The notes beneath the pieces are model-generated. The model saw only the letters and a program-made list of their open reading frames with translations, made no database searches and had not been told where the DNA came from. From Jannaschia seohaensis (GTDB taxonomy: Bacteria; Pseudomonadota; Alphaproteobacteria; Rhodobacterales; Rhodobacteraceae): 64,000 nt of DNA. Numbering within the stretch: the first letter of the stretch is position 1; each line of letters starts with the position of its first letter. The position numbers and the translations under genes were made by a program. The DNA lies in the NCBI RefSeq assembly GCF_900116765.1, contig NZ_UETC01000001.1, positions 922,581-986,580 on the forward strand, in the 5' to 3' direction. Below, piece by piece: positions 9,564 through 17,912 of the stretch.

Positions 9564-10211
9564 ATGGATGCCGATGCCGTAACACAGACCTATCGCCGTT
9601 TGGCGCCGATCTACGATGCCACCTTCGGGCGCGTCACCGGACCGGGCCGCCGCCGCGCCGCCGCGCACGTGAACGCGCGCGGGGGCATCGTCCTGGAGGT
9701 CGGCGTCGGCACCGGGCTGGCCCTGGGGAATTACGGGGCCGACGTTCGGGTCACGGGCATCGACTATAGTGAGGAGATGCTGGCCCGGGCGCGGCTGCGC
9801 CTCGCCGATGAGGGGCTGTCACAGGTGCAGGAGCTCCGCCAGATGGACGCGCGCCATCTGGACTTTCCCGACGATCATTTCGACGCCGTGGTCGCGATGT
9901 ATCTGATCTCGGTCGTGCCCGAGCCGCAGCGCGTCCTGGCCGAGATGGCGCGTGTCTGCAAACCCGATGGCGAGATCGTCCTGGTCAACCATTTCGCGAC
10001 CGAGCGCGGCGCCCTGGCCTGGCTCGAGCGCAAGCTCGGCCCCTTCGCGGACCGGCTGGGATGGCACGCGGATTTCGACATCGGGACGGTCGTCGGATCG
10101 GGCCATGTCGAGGAGCTGTCGCGGGAGCGGATCGCACCGTTCGGGCTGTTCACCTTTCTCACCCTGCGCCCCCGGCGCCCGGACCCGGCGCGGAGCGCGG
10201 CGGCCGGCTGA
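9564..10211 (+). CDS. pmtA: SAM-dependent methyltransferase, probable phosphatidylethanolamine N-methyltransferase
   Basis: A 215-residue class I methyltransferase with SAM motif I VLEVGVGTGLAL (about 43-54), a motif II acidic residue in GIDYSEEML, and a UbiE-like core. It sits 19 bases after pssA behind AAGGAG. The short, UbiE-like architecture and the psd-pssA context match the Rhodobacter-type PmtA, which converts PE to phosphatidylcholine by three methylations. Assignment rests on context plus fold; a general methyltransferase remains possible. ATG 9564 is chosen because of the upstream AAGGAGA. Confidence 0.72.
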   Translation: MDADAVTQTYRRLAPIYDATFGRVTGPGRRRAAAHVNARGGIVLEVGVGTGLALGNYGADVRVTGIDYSEEMLARARLRLADEGLSQVQELRQMDARHLDFPDDHFDAVVAMYLISVVPEPQRVLAEMARVCKPDGEIVLVNHFATERGALAWLERKLGPFADRLGWHADFDIGTVVGSGHVEELSRERIAPFGLFTFLTLRPRRPDPARSAAAG

Positions 10212-10226
10212 CCGCCGCAATCCGCT

Positions 10227-11516
10227 TCAGTTTTCCCAGGTGATATCCGCGCCCAGCCGGGTCAGGTTCTCGGCAAAGTTCGGATGCGCCCGTTTCACCG
10301 GCCCCGCGTTCAGGATGCGCGACTGGCCCGGAATCTGGATCGCCGCGATCAGAAGGCCCACGACCACGCGGATGATATAGGGCGCCTCGACCTCGGCGGG
10401 CTTGAGCCGGTTGCCGCCGAAAACGATCAGGCGGTGCGGGTCCGACAGATGGCAGCGGACGCCGAACTTCGCCAGCTCGGCCGACCAGCCCATCGCTCCC
10501 TCATAGACCTTGTTCCAGAACATCACGTCGCCGGTGCAGCCCACCGCCACGCCGATCGCTTGCGGCAGCAGATCGGCGGGGAAGTAGGGCCAGGGCGCGG
10601 CCTCGATCTTGGGGGTCATCTGCGCGGTCAGCGGGGGCGTGACGTCGCGGGTCCAGCCGGTGACGGTGACGGCCCCGGGCTGGACGTCGAATTGCAGCCC
10701 CAGCTTGGCGAACTGGTCCAGGATCAGGGGCATCTCGCCCAGAATATCGCTCTCCACCGTCACCCGGCCGCCGCTGACGCCTCCCAGCGCCAGGAAGGTC
10801 GCGACCTCGTGGTGGTCGTCCGGCACGCGCCGGTCGGCCCCGCCCAGGCTGGCCGCGCCCGTCACCGACAGGCGGGAGGTGCCGATCCCCTCCACCGTCG
10901 CGCCCATCTCCACCAGCATGTGGCAGAGCGCCTGGACATGCGGCTCGGAGGCGGCGTTGGTCAGAACGCTCGTCCCCTCCGCCATCGAGGCGATCAGCAG
11001 GAAGGTCTCGGTCGCCGTGACCGAGGCGTATTCCGCCCAGATCGCCTGCGCCGACGGGCGCCCCGCGAGGGTCAGATCGATCTCGTCCCCAGCGGCCTGT
11101 TCGGCGCCGAAGCGGCGGAGGATCGCGATATGCGGGTCGATCTCCCGGATACCCAGCGCGCACCCCTTGGCGTCCACGTCGAAGCGCAGCCGCCCATGCC
11201 GCAGGAGAATCGGCGCCAGCAGCATGATCGCCGAACGGATGCGCAGCGGCAGTTGCTCGATCGCATCGGCATTCAGCGCCGTGGGATGGCGGACCTCCAG
11301 GATCTGCGCCGCCTTGTCATAGGAGACGGCGCTGCCCAGCGCGCGGAAATAGTCGAGGAACTTGTCGACATCCGTGATGTCGGGCACGTTCGTCAGCCGC
11401 ACCGGCGCGTCGGTCAGCAGCGTCGCGCAGAGCATCGGCAGGACGGCGTTCTTGTTGCCGTTGGGGCGGATCGTTCCCGAAAGGGGACGCCCCCCGTTCA
11501 CGACGAGATTGGCCAT
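10227..11516 (-). CDS. divergent MurA-like enolpyruvyl transferase
   Basis: A 429-residue EPT-family protein closest to UDP-GlcNAc 1-carboxyvinyltransferase. It keeps Lys22-Asn23 (NGNKNA), an Arg equivalent to R91 (Arg94), Cys119 in KGCALG at the catalytic Cys115 position, Arg124, the catalytic Asp315 in YFPADL, and Arg409 matching R397. Several blocks differ from ordinary MurA. PGGC becomes DAKGC. SVGAT becomes SVTAT. The E. coli Arg331 position is Lys336. The Asp369 position reads Ile in YIIR. It is therefore a MurA paralogue, possibly with a changed substrate, or a lineage variant. It is transcribed on the minus strand, downstream of gcrA. Confidence 0.75.
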   Translation of the reverse strand: MANLVVNGGRPLSGTIRPNGNKNAVLPMLCATLLTDAPVRLTNVPDITDVDKFLDYFRALGSAVSYDKAAQILEVRHPTALNADAIEQLPLRIRSAIMLLAPILLRHGRLRFDVDAKGCALGIREIDPHIAILRRFGAEQAAGDEIDLTLAGRPSAQAIWAEYASVTATETFLLIASMAEGTSVLTNAASEPHVQALCHMLVEMGATVEGIGTSRLSVTGAASLGGADRRVPDDHHEVATFLALGGVSGGRVTVESDILGEMPLILDQFAKLGLQFDVQPGAVTVTGWTRDVTPPLTAQMTPKIEAAPWPYFPADLLPQAIGVAVGCTGDVMFWNKVYEGAMGWSAELAKFGVRCHLSDPHRLIVFGGNRLKPAEVEAPYIIRVVVGLLIAAIQIPGQSRILNAGPVKRAHPNFAENLTRLGADITWEN

Positions 11517-11581
11517 GAGGGACTCCCGGTCAGGTCAGCGGGGCGCACGGGCGCGGGGCCCGGGCGCGCGGCGCGGATCGG

Positions 11582-12211
11582 TCAGCGGCGGCGGTCGCGG
11601 CGCGAGGACATCGGCTGGAACGCGACCGAGACATGCGCCTCGCAATAGGGCTTGCCCGCCTGAACGGGCAGTCCGCAGAACCAGAATTTCTCGGTTGCCG
11701 GGTCGCCGATCGGCCATTTGCAGGTCCGCTCGGTCAGCTCCATCAGGCTGATTTTCTTCGCCGTCTTCTCGACCGCATTGACCTTGGCCAGGGCCTCGGC
11801 GCTGATTTCGTTGGCCGAAGGTTGGGGCGGGAGCGGTTGGCCGGCCATCAGCGGCTTGCGCAGCGGCGTGATGTTCGTGCCATGGGGGACGGCGGCCATG
11901 GTGCGGGGCTCGTCGTCGTCGTCCTCTTCCTCCGGTTCGGGCGCGGCGGCCACTTCAGGCGCGGCCTCGGGCTCCGGCGCAGGCTCCGGCGCAGGGGGCA
12001 CAACCTCGGGCGCGGCGGGCGCGGCTGCGGCCGCTGCGGCGGGGGCCTCTTCTTCCTTGTTCTGGTTGCGGTTGGACAGGCCGAGGCGATGGACCTTGCC
12101 GATCACCGCGTTGCGCGTCACGCCGCCCAGCTCCTTGGCGATGGTCGAAGCGCTCGCCCCTTCGCCCCACATGCGCTTGAGCGTCTCGACGCGCTCGTCG
12201 GTCCAGGCCAT
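11582..12211 (-). CDS. gcrA: GcrA cell-cycle regulator
   Basis: An alphaproteobacterial transcription co-activator that works with sigma-70 and responds to CcrM methylation at GAnTC sites. The N-terminal helix-turn-helix begins MAWTDERVETLKRMW, followed by EGASASTIAKELGG-TRNAVIGKVHRLGL, the family signature. Residues about 50-110 are a low-complexity Ala/Pro/Glu linker. The C-terminus holds the conserved TCKWPIGDP and a Cys-rich WFCGLPV-PYCEAH segment. At 209 residues it is slightly longer than Caulobacter GcrA because of the linker. ATG 12211 is chosen since MAWTDE is the usual start. A promoter-like pair lies upstream at 12298-12325. Confidence 0.95.
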   Translation of the reverse strand: MAWTDERVETLKRMWGEGASASTIAKELGGVTRNAVIGKVHRLGLSNRNQNKEEEAPAAAAAAAPAAPEVVPPAPEPAPEPEAAPEVAAAPEPEEEDDDDEPRTMAAVPHGTNITPLRKPLMAGQPLPPQPSANEISAEALAKVNAVEKTAKKISLMELTERTCKWPIGDPATEKFWFCGLPVQAGKPYCEAHVSVAFQPMSSRRDRRR

Positions 12212-12297
12212 TCTTGTCTCCGTCATTTGCTCGCAAGGGGCGCATCCCGCGTCGGGCCTGTGCGTGCGTGCACGGGCCAACCCCTCGGTATGTCCCT

Positions 12298-12325
12298 ATT
12301 GTAAGGTCTGCGCGGGCCGTTACAA
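12298..12325 (-). promoter_or_regulatory. candidate gcrA promoter
   Basis: On the minus strand TTGTAA (12325-12320) and TACAAT (12303-12298) are separated by 16 bases, about 85 bases upstream of the gcrA ATG. This is one of the better sigma-70-like pairs in the window and lies in the divergent gap to the ABC permease gene. Confidence 0.5.
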
Positions 12326-12355
12326 GCGGCCCCCGGACCGACCCGGAGGACACCG

Positions 12356-13207
12356 ATGCCAACCGACGCCACCGTGCCACGCCCCGACGCCCCCGTTCCG
12401 GGTCACGGCGACCCCCACGGGGCCGGCGTGCGCCGCTTCGGCCGCGTCAACTGGCTGGGCACCTGGACCCTGATGGAGCGGGAGGTTCGCCGCTTCATGG
12501 CGGTCTGGACCCAGACGCTCCTGGCGCCGATCGTGACGGCGGGGCTGTTTCTGATGATCTTCACCATCGCCGTGGGCAGCAGCCGGGGCGAGGTGATGGG
12601 GGTCAGCTTCCTGCACTTCCTGGCACCCGGCATCCTGATGATGACGGTGATCCAGAACAGCTTCGCAAATGTGTCCTCTTCGATCACCTCGGCCAAGGTG
12701 CAGGGCAATATCGTCGACACGCTGATGCCACCGCTGTCGGCGGGCGAGCTGCTTGTCGGCTATCTCGCGGGCGGCATCGCCCGGGGCGTGATCGTGTCGG
12801 TGGCGATCTCGCTGGTGCTGTTCCCGACCATCGGGCTCGGCGTCGCGAACCCGGTCATGGCGCTGGTCTGGGTCGTCCTGGGCGGGGCGTTCCTGGGCGC
12901 GCTGGGCATCGTCGCGGGGATCTTCGCGCAGAAGTTCGACCAGATCGCGGCTATCACCAATTTCATCGTCACGCCGCTGAGCTTTCTGTCCGGGACGTTC
13001 TACTCGCTTGAGACGATGCCGCCGGTCCTGGCGACGATCAGCCATGCGAACCCGGTCTTCTATCTGATCGACGGGCTGCGGAGCGCCGTGCTGGGCGTCT
13101 CGGATTCCTCGCCTTGGCTCGGCTTTCTGGTGGTAGCGCTCTCGACGGCTGCTGTCGGCTCGCTGGCTTGGTGGATGTTCCGGACCGGGTTCCGGCTGAA
13201 GGCCTAG
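12356..13207 (+). CDS. ABC-2 type transporter permease
   Basis: A 283-residue integral membrane protein with about six hydrophobic helices after a cytoplasmic N-terminus of about 50 residues. The ABC-2 family signature region near the C-terminal half is present (FLSGTFYSLETMPPVLATISHANPVFYLIDGLR). Such permeases pair with a separate ATPase for export of polysaccharide, drugs or lipids. No ATP-binding subunit is encoded nearby, so the partner must be elsewhere. The start is well supported by GGAGG seven bases upstream. The gene diverges from gcrA. Confidence 0.88.
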   Translation: MPTDATVPRPDAPVPGHGDPHGAGVRRFGRVNWLGTWTLMEREVRRFMAVWTQTLLAPIVTAGLFLMIFTIAVGSSRGEVMGVSFLHFLAPGILMMTVIQNSFANVSSSITSAKVQGNIVDTLMPPLSAGELLVGYLAGGIARGVIVSVAISLVLFPTIGLGVANPVMALVWVVLGGAFLGALGIVAGIFAQKFDQIAAITNFIVTPLSFLSGTFYSLETMPPVLATISHANPVFYLIDGLRSAVLGVSDSSPWLGFLVVALSTAAVGSLAWWMFRTGFRLKA

Positions 13208-13244
13208 GCGGTCCCGCGGCGCGCGCGGGCCGGCTGGCCCGCTC

Positions 13245-14165
13245 TCAGATCGGACGCGCGGCGGGCTGAGGTCGGTGCGCGCGCCCCTCCCGCCAGGCCA
13301 GCACCAGCGCGCCCGTTACGATCATCGCGGCGCCCGTCCATCCCACCGCGTCCGGCAGGACGCCGAACAGCATGAAATCGTAAAGCCCCGCGAAGACCAG
13401 CGTCAGGTAGATGAAGGGCGTCACGAAGCTCGTCTCCGCCCGTCGCAGTCCGTTGACGAAGCAGCCCTGCGCGCAAGCCATGGCGAGACCCAGCGCCACC
13501 ATGGCTGCCCATTGCGCGCCCGTCGGCGTCTGCCAGACGGGCAGGACGGTGAGCGTCGCCAGGATCACGCCGAGGCCGTTGGAAAACGCCAGGATCGCGA
13601 GCGGGCCGTCGCTGCGGGTAAGCCGCTTGATCAGCAGCACCTCCGCGCCCAGGGCCAGTGCTGCCCCCAGCGCCAGCAGCGCGCCCGGGGCGAAGACGCC
13701 CGTCCCAGGGCGGATGAGCAGCAGCCCCCCGGCCAGCGCGATGGCGGCGGCGGTCCGGCGTACGGGGCCGACCCGCTCCCCCAGGAACAGAACCGCCAGG
13801 ATCATCGCCACCATCGGGTTGAGGAAGCTGATCGCCGTCGCCTCGGCCAGCGGGATCGTCGCGACCGCGGCGAACATCAGCGTCACGCCGCCCCAGCCGA
13901 AAAGGACACGCAGCGCGTGCCAGCGCAACTGCGCGAAGGAGATCGCCGGGCGCAGCGCCACCACGACCGCCGCAATCGCCAGCCCGGCGAATGCGAAGCG
14001 GCCGAAGGTGATCTGGAACGGATGGAGCGGGGCGCCCAGCGCGTCGGTGCCGAGCGCCTTCGCGAGCAGCGTGGTGGCGGCGATGAAAGCGCCGGCGCCG
14101 ACCATGAAGATCGCCGCGACGCGCCTTGTTCCGAAATCTTCGCGAAGACTTCGTCCGTCAGACAC
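13245..14165 (-). CDS. DMT-family (EamA) transporter
   Basis: A protein of about 306 residues with ten predicted transmembrane helices arranged as two EamA repeats. The [29 protein letters not shown] segment is typical of repeat one, and the late [23 protein letters not shown] of repeat two. Members export metabolites or amino acids; the substrate is unknown. The start is probably GTG at 14165, which overlaps the argF stop by a few bases. ATG 14105 would cut into the first helix. It is likely the last gene of argD-argF-DMT on the minus strand. Confidence 0.85.
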   Translation of the reverse strand: MSDGRSLREDFGTRRVAAIFMVGAGAFIAATTLLAKALGTDALGAPLHPFQITFGRFAFAGLAIAAVVVALRPAISFAQLRWHALRVLFGWGGVTLMFAAVATIPLAEATAISFLNPMVAMILAVLFLGERVGPVRRTAAAIALAGGLLLIRPGTGVFAPGALLALGAALALGAEVLLIKRLTRSDGPLAILAFSNGLGVILATLTVLPVWQTPTGAQWAAMVALGLAMACAQGCFVNGLRRAETSFVTPFIYLTLVFAGLYDFMLFGVLPDAVGWTGAAMIVTGALVLAWREGRAHRPQPAARPI

Positions 14166-15084
14166 CAAGACACCAGCGCATGATCGCCTTCTGCGCATGG
14201 AGCCGGTTCTCGGCCTCGTCGAACACCACCGAGCGGGGGCCGTCGAGAACCGCATCCGTGATCTCTTCCCCGCGATGGGCGGGCAGGCAATGCATAACCA
14301 GCGCATGGTCCGGCGCGGCTTCCATCAGACGCTCATTGACCTGGAAGGGGCGCAGCAGGTTGTGGCGGCGCTGGCGCGAGCTCTCCGGGTCGCCCATGCT
14401 GACCCAGGTATCGGTGACGACGAGGTCGGCGTCGCGCACCGCCGCCTCCGGGTCGCGCTCGATGCGCACCTCGCAGCCCGCGCTCCGCGCCGCACCGATC
14501 AGCGCGGGATCCGGGTCGAGCTGCGCGGGACCCGAAAAGGTGAAATGGAACCCGAAACTGGCCGCGGCATGCAGGAAGCTTTGAGCGACGTTGTTGCCGT
14601 CCCCCATCCAGGCGACGCGCTTGCCCCGGATGGGGCCGCGATGCTCTTCGAAGGTCATGACGTCGGCCATGATCTGGCAAGGGTGCGAAGTGTCGGTCAG
14701 GCCGTTGATCACGGGGACGGTGGCGTGCTCGGCCATCTCCGCCAGGATGTCCTCGCCGAAGGTGCGGATCATGATGAGGTCCACATAGCGGCTGAGCACG
14801 CGAGCCGTGTCGGCGATGGTTTCGCCATGGCCGAGTTGCATCTCGGCGCCCGACAGCACGATCGACGTGCCCCCCATCTGGCGGACGCCCACATCGAAGC
14901 TGACGCGGGTTCGGGTCGAGGGCTTTTCGAAGATCAGCGCGACGACATGCCCTTTCAGCGGCAGGTCGTCGTCTGGCGTACCCTTGGGGCGCGTGCCTCG
15001 GGTGGCCTTCATTTCGCTTGCCGACTCTAAGATCGTGCGCAAGTCGGCGGGTGCGGTGCGGTGAATGTCGAGGAAATTGGGCAT
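14158..15084 (-). CDS. argF: ornithine carbamoyltransferase
   Basis: It makes citrulline from ornithine and carbamoyl phosphate in arginine synthesis. The 308-residue protein has the carbamoyl-phosphate loop STRTR at 56-60, HPCQ at 134-137, the ornithine-binding DTWVSMG segment and the HCLP motif at 265-268. It is downstream of argD on the same strand with a 74-base gap that contains a hairpin-plus-GAGTATTT repeat. Its stop overlaps the start of the DMT transporter gene. argD followed by argF is a common arrangement in Rhodobacterales. Confidence 0.97.
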   Translation of the reverse strand: MPNFLDIHRTAPADLRTILESASEMKATRGTRPKGTPDDDLPLKGHVVALIFEKPSTRTRVSFDVGVRQMGGTSIVLSGAEMQLGHGETIADTARVLSRYVDLIMIRTFGEDILAEMAEHATVPVINGLTDTSHPCQIMADVMTFEEHRGPIRGKRVAWMGDGNNVAQSFLHAAASFGFHFTFSGPAQLDPDPALIGAARSAGCEVRIERDPEAAVRDADLVVTDTWVSMGDPESSRQRRHNLLRPFQVNERLMEAAPDHALVMHCLPAHRGEEITDAVLDGPRSVVFDEAENRLHAQKAIMRWCLGV

Positions 15085-15106
15085 GGCGGTCTCCGAGGCC
15101 GAGGGC

Positions 15107-15157
15107 TGGGGGCTCTGCCCCCAGACCCCCGGAGTATTTCTGGCCAGAAGAAGGAGG
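15107..15157 (+). repeat. intergenic hairpin + GAGTATTT repeat, copy 1
   Basis: GGGGGC-TCT-GCCCCC (15108-15122) forms a perfect six-pair hairpin. It is followed by ACCCCCGGAGTATTT and TCTGGCCAGA, a ten-base palindrome, then AGAAGGAGG. The same core occurs at 25496-25570, 37571-37676, 48516-48549 and 52593-52615. It lies between argD and argF. Confidence 0.7.
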
Positions 15158-15158
15158 G

Positions 15159-16346
15159 TCAGGCCACGGATGCGGGGGCGACTGAGGCCGCGGCATGGTC
15201 GAGACGCGCGATGGCCTCGCGGATGTCCTCGTCCTCGATGTTGAGCGGTGGCAGCAGGCGGACCGTGTTGTCGGCGGCGGGCACGATGCAGACCTCTTGC
15301 GCATAGGCGGCCTGGACGACATCGCCCGCCGGGACCTTGCATTTCAGGCCCAGCATCAGACCCGATCCGCGGACCAGTTCGAACACGTCCGGGTGGGCGG
15401 CGACCAGACCCTCCAGCCCCTGGCGCATCAGGCCGGCCTTGCGGCGGACCTCGGAGAGGAAGGCCTCGTCGGCCACGATCTCCATCACCGCGTTGCCCAC
15501 GGCGCAGGCGAGCGGGTTGCCGCCATAGGTGGAGCCGTGGGTGCCGGCGGTCATGCCGGAGGCGGCCGCCTCGGTGGCCAGCAATGCGCCCAGCGGAAAG
15601 CCCCCGCCGATGCCCTTGGCGACCATCATGATGTCCGGCGCGATCCCCGCCCATTCATGGGCGAAGAGCTTGCCGGTCCGGCCCATGCCGCATTGCACCT
15701 CGTCGAGGATCATCAACACGCCGGTCTTATCGCACAGTTCGCGAAGGCCCTTGAGGCAAACGTCGGGGACCGGGATGATCCCGCCTTCGCCTTGCACCGG
15801 CTCCAGGATGACGGCGGCCACGTCCGGCTCGGCCATTGCCGCCTTGAGCGCCTCGTGATCGCCGAAGGGCAGGTGTCGGAAGCCGGGCAGGAGCGGGCCG
15901 AACCCCTTCGTCATCTTCTCGGACCCCGCCGCCGCGATGCCCGCGGCGGAGCGGCCGTGGAACGAGCCGGTGAAGGCGAGGATCACGTTCCGCTCCGGCT
16001 GGCCCTTATCGAACCAGTATTTCCGCGCCATCTTCACTGCCAGTTCGCAGGCTTCCGTCCCGGAATTGGTGAAGAAGCAGGTATCGGCGAAGGTCGCCGC
16101 GACCAGCCGATCGGCCAGCTCCTCCTGTTGGGGGATGTGGTAGAGGTTGGAGGTGTGCCACAACTGGCCCGCCTGCCGCGTCAGTGCCTCGGTCAGCTTG
16201 GGATGCGCGTGGCCCAGCACGTTCACCGCGATGCCCGCGCCGAGGTCCAGGAAACGTCGCCCGTCCTTCTCCACCAGCCAGGCGCCTTCGCCCGAGACGA
16301 AGCTCAGCGGCGCGCGGTTGTAGGTGGGCAGGATGGGGGACATCAT
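15159..16346 (-). CDS. argD: acetylornithine/ornithine-type aminotransferase
   Basis: A PLP-dependent class III aminotransferase that interconverts N-acetylglutamate semialdehyde and N-acetylornithine; it may also act in lysine synthesis. It has 395 residues. The substrate/PLP segment TNSGTEACE is near 93-101, [12 protein letters not shown] near 214-225, and the Schiff-base Lys244 is in VAKGIGGG. The GHAHPKL and HTSNLYHIP features are typical of ArgD. Its 5' side faces the P460-like gene. Methionines 1 and 2 are both possible starts. Confidence 0.95.
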   Translation of the reverse strand: MMSPILPTYNRAPLSFVSGEGAWLVEKDGRRFLDLGAGIAVNVLGHAHPKLTEALTRQAGQLWHTSNLYHIPQQEELADRLVAATFADTCFFTNSGTEACELAVKMARKYWFDKGQPERNVILAFTGSFHGRSAAGIAAAGSEKMTKGFGPLLPGFRHLPFGDHEALKAAMAEPDVAAVILEPVQGEGGIIPVPDVCLKGLRELCDKTGVLMILDEVQCGMGRTGKLFAHEWAGIAPDIMMVAKGIGGGFPLGALLATEAAASGMTAGTHGSTYGGNPLACAVGNAVMEIVADEAFLSEVRRKAGLMRQGLEGLVAAHPDVFELVRGSGLMLGLKCKVPAGDVVQAAYAQEVCIVPAADNTVRLLPPLNIEDEDIREAIARLDHAAASVAPASVA

Positions 16347-16379
16347 CTCCGTGGTCCTTTATATGGGTCAGAGGCGCCC

Positions 16380-16408
16380 GGCATCGCGCGAAACGGGCCA
16401 CCTGTCAA
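16380..16408 (-). promoter_or_regulatory. candidate argD promoter (-35 box)
   Basis: A perfect TTGACA lies at 16408-16403 on the minus strand, about 57 bases upstream of argD. With a 17-base spacer the -10 position reads GATGCC, a poor match. Strong -35 with weak -10 promoters are usual in this GC-rich group. Confidence 0.35.
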
Positions 16409-16495
16409 CGCGCAAGCACCGGTCACGTCTTCTTGCATAGGCCGTGAGCTGCGTGCCGTGCTTATGCTGGCAACAACACATAAGGGAGCCCTATC

Positions 16496-17071
16496 ATGCG
16501 CCGTCTTTCCATGCCCGCCCTCGCCGCGGTCCTCTTCAGTTTTCCGGTCTCCGCGCAGGAGGCGCCGACCTGCGCCCTGCCCGCCGACCGCTACGACATG
16601 ACCGCTGAGCAGATCGACGCGATGTATGACTGCATGTCGGATTACATGATCCAGGGCTATCAAGCCGAGGGGGACGAGATCGCGATGGCTTATCGCGGCT
16701 GGACCCAGGCCTCGATCCGGCCTGCCGTGGCAGGCGTCCACGGGGAGCGCTTTCTTAACACGTTCGTCAACGATGTGGGCGCGGAGCAGTATCTCAGGTT
16801 CGAGGAGGGCGACTTCGAGATGCCCGTGGGCTCGATCCTGGCCAAGGAGATGATCGGGATCCGCGACAATGGCGACGCGCGCCGTGCACCGCTGTTGATC
16901 ATGACCAAGGTGGATGACGCGCCCGAGACCGACGGGTGGCGCTATTCCGGTGTGCAGCCGACCGGACAGGCCCTGCGCGTCAGCCAGAGCTTTTGCCACG
17001 ATTGTCACGTGAACTTCGACGCCTCCGACTCGATGGGCTATCCGGTGGAGGAGGTCCGGGCCCCGAACTGA
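16496..17071 (+). CDS. cytochrome P460-like periplasmic haem protein
   Basis: A 191-residue protein with a signal peptide (1-20, cleavage after VSA). A region resembling the cytochrome P460 domain contains YRGWT, GSILAKEMIGI and TDGWRYSG, then a haem attachment site CHDCH (167-171) close to the C-terminus. P460-type proteins oxidise hydroxylamine or bind NO; some relatives have unknown roles. No ammonia- or hydroxylamine-oxidation genes lie nearby, so its substrate is open. AAGGGAG seven bases upstream supports the start. It diverges from argD. Confidence 0.78.
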   Translation: MRRLSMPALAAVLFSFPVSAQEAPTCALPADRYDMTAEQIDAMYDCMSDYMIQGYQAEGDEIAMAYRGWTQASIRPAVAGVHGERFLNTFVNDVGAEQYLRFEEGDFEMPVGSILAKEMIGIRDNGDARRAPLLIMTKVDDAPETDGWRYSGVQPTGQALRVSQSFCHDCHVNFDASDSMGYPVEEVRAPN

Positions 17072-17072
17072 C

Positions 17073-17720
17073 GGTCTGGGCTCCGGACCCAATTGAACCA
17101 GTTGGTGAAGGCGGTGGCGATGTGAGCGGCGGCGGGGCAGCTTCGCCCGAGCGTGTCGGGTCGGGTCGCGGCGCGGCGCCCGTCCTTGAGGCGGCGCCAC
17201 CTTCGCTCGGCGAGGTGTCGCGCGCGGGAGGCAGTCCGATCCTATGAGATCGAGACGCGCCGAAAGGTTATGGCGGGACGATCGCTTCCGTACCGCGCTT
17301 GGCCAGCCCGTGCAGCTTGGACGCCCCCCCGGCGGGAGCAGCCTATCCCTTGCGCGAAGGCGCCCCCCCTTTTGCGTCGGCCACCAAGCGGTGGGCCTTC
17401 ACGTGGGGCGCGCCGATCGAGACCTCCGCATGCGACCCGTGGATGCCGGTATGGCCGGCCGGCGCCGTAGATCCCATGCGCGACGCTCTGCCGGGGCCAC
17501 CTGTTGAAGCGGTTATCGACGGTCTTATATTGGCCGCGGACTGCCGGGCAGGGCCGCCACCGCGCGCCCGGCCGTAGCATGTGCAGAGAGATCACCCTGC
17601 GGTCGTCGACCCGCCACGCACGGCGCTGACCGAACGGCAGATGCGGCGCGTTCCGCGCCCACTCCGCATCGCTGATCCAAGAATGCCCCCTGGCCGTCCT
17701 GCTCCCCAAACCGCTCGGAA
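17073..17720 (-). mobile_element. decayed IS5-type insertion sequence (transposase pseudogene)
   Basis: On the minus strand, broken frames match an IS5/IS427-like transposase. SWISDAEWARNAPHLP and RRAWRVDDRRVIS mark the N-terminus, KTVDNRFNRW follows, and HVKAHRLVADAKGG appears in another frame further on. Frames shift several times and no intact DDE domain remains, so the gene is dead. The left boundary may be the GGTCTGGGCTCCGGACCC sequence at 17073-17090, typical of the ends of such elements, only two bases after the P460-like stop. The right end is unclear. Confidence 0.65.
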
Positions 17721-17775
17721 AGGTTGAATCACCGAGGACCCGTGGCGGAAATGCCAATGGGATACCGTGCTCAGG

Positions 17776-17859
17776 GGGCGGGGAAATCCCCGCCCTACGC
17801 GGGCACAGCTGGCCCCAGGCGCGTTGGGGCCGTGTCGTAGGGCGGGGATACCCCCGCCT
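17776..17859. repeat. REP-like inverted palindrome pair
   Basis: GGGCGGGGAAATCCCCGCCC-TACG (17776-17799) is itself a palindrome. It is repeated in inverted orientation as CGTAGGGCGGGGATACCCCC (from 17836). The loop between the copies holds a further GGCCCC...GGGGCC inverted repeat (about 17811-17832). The whole could fold as a long cruciform or a BIME-like RNA structure. It lies between the IS remnant and pcs. Confidence 0.7.
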
Positions 17860-17912
17860 TCCGTCCCGCCGCGTGCTTGCGCAGCGCCGTCGACTCCGCC
17901 AGAGTCCAGCGG

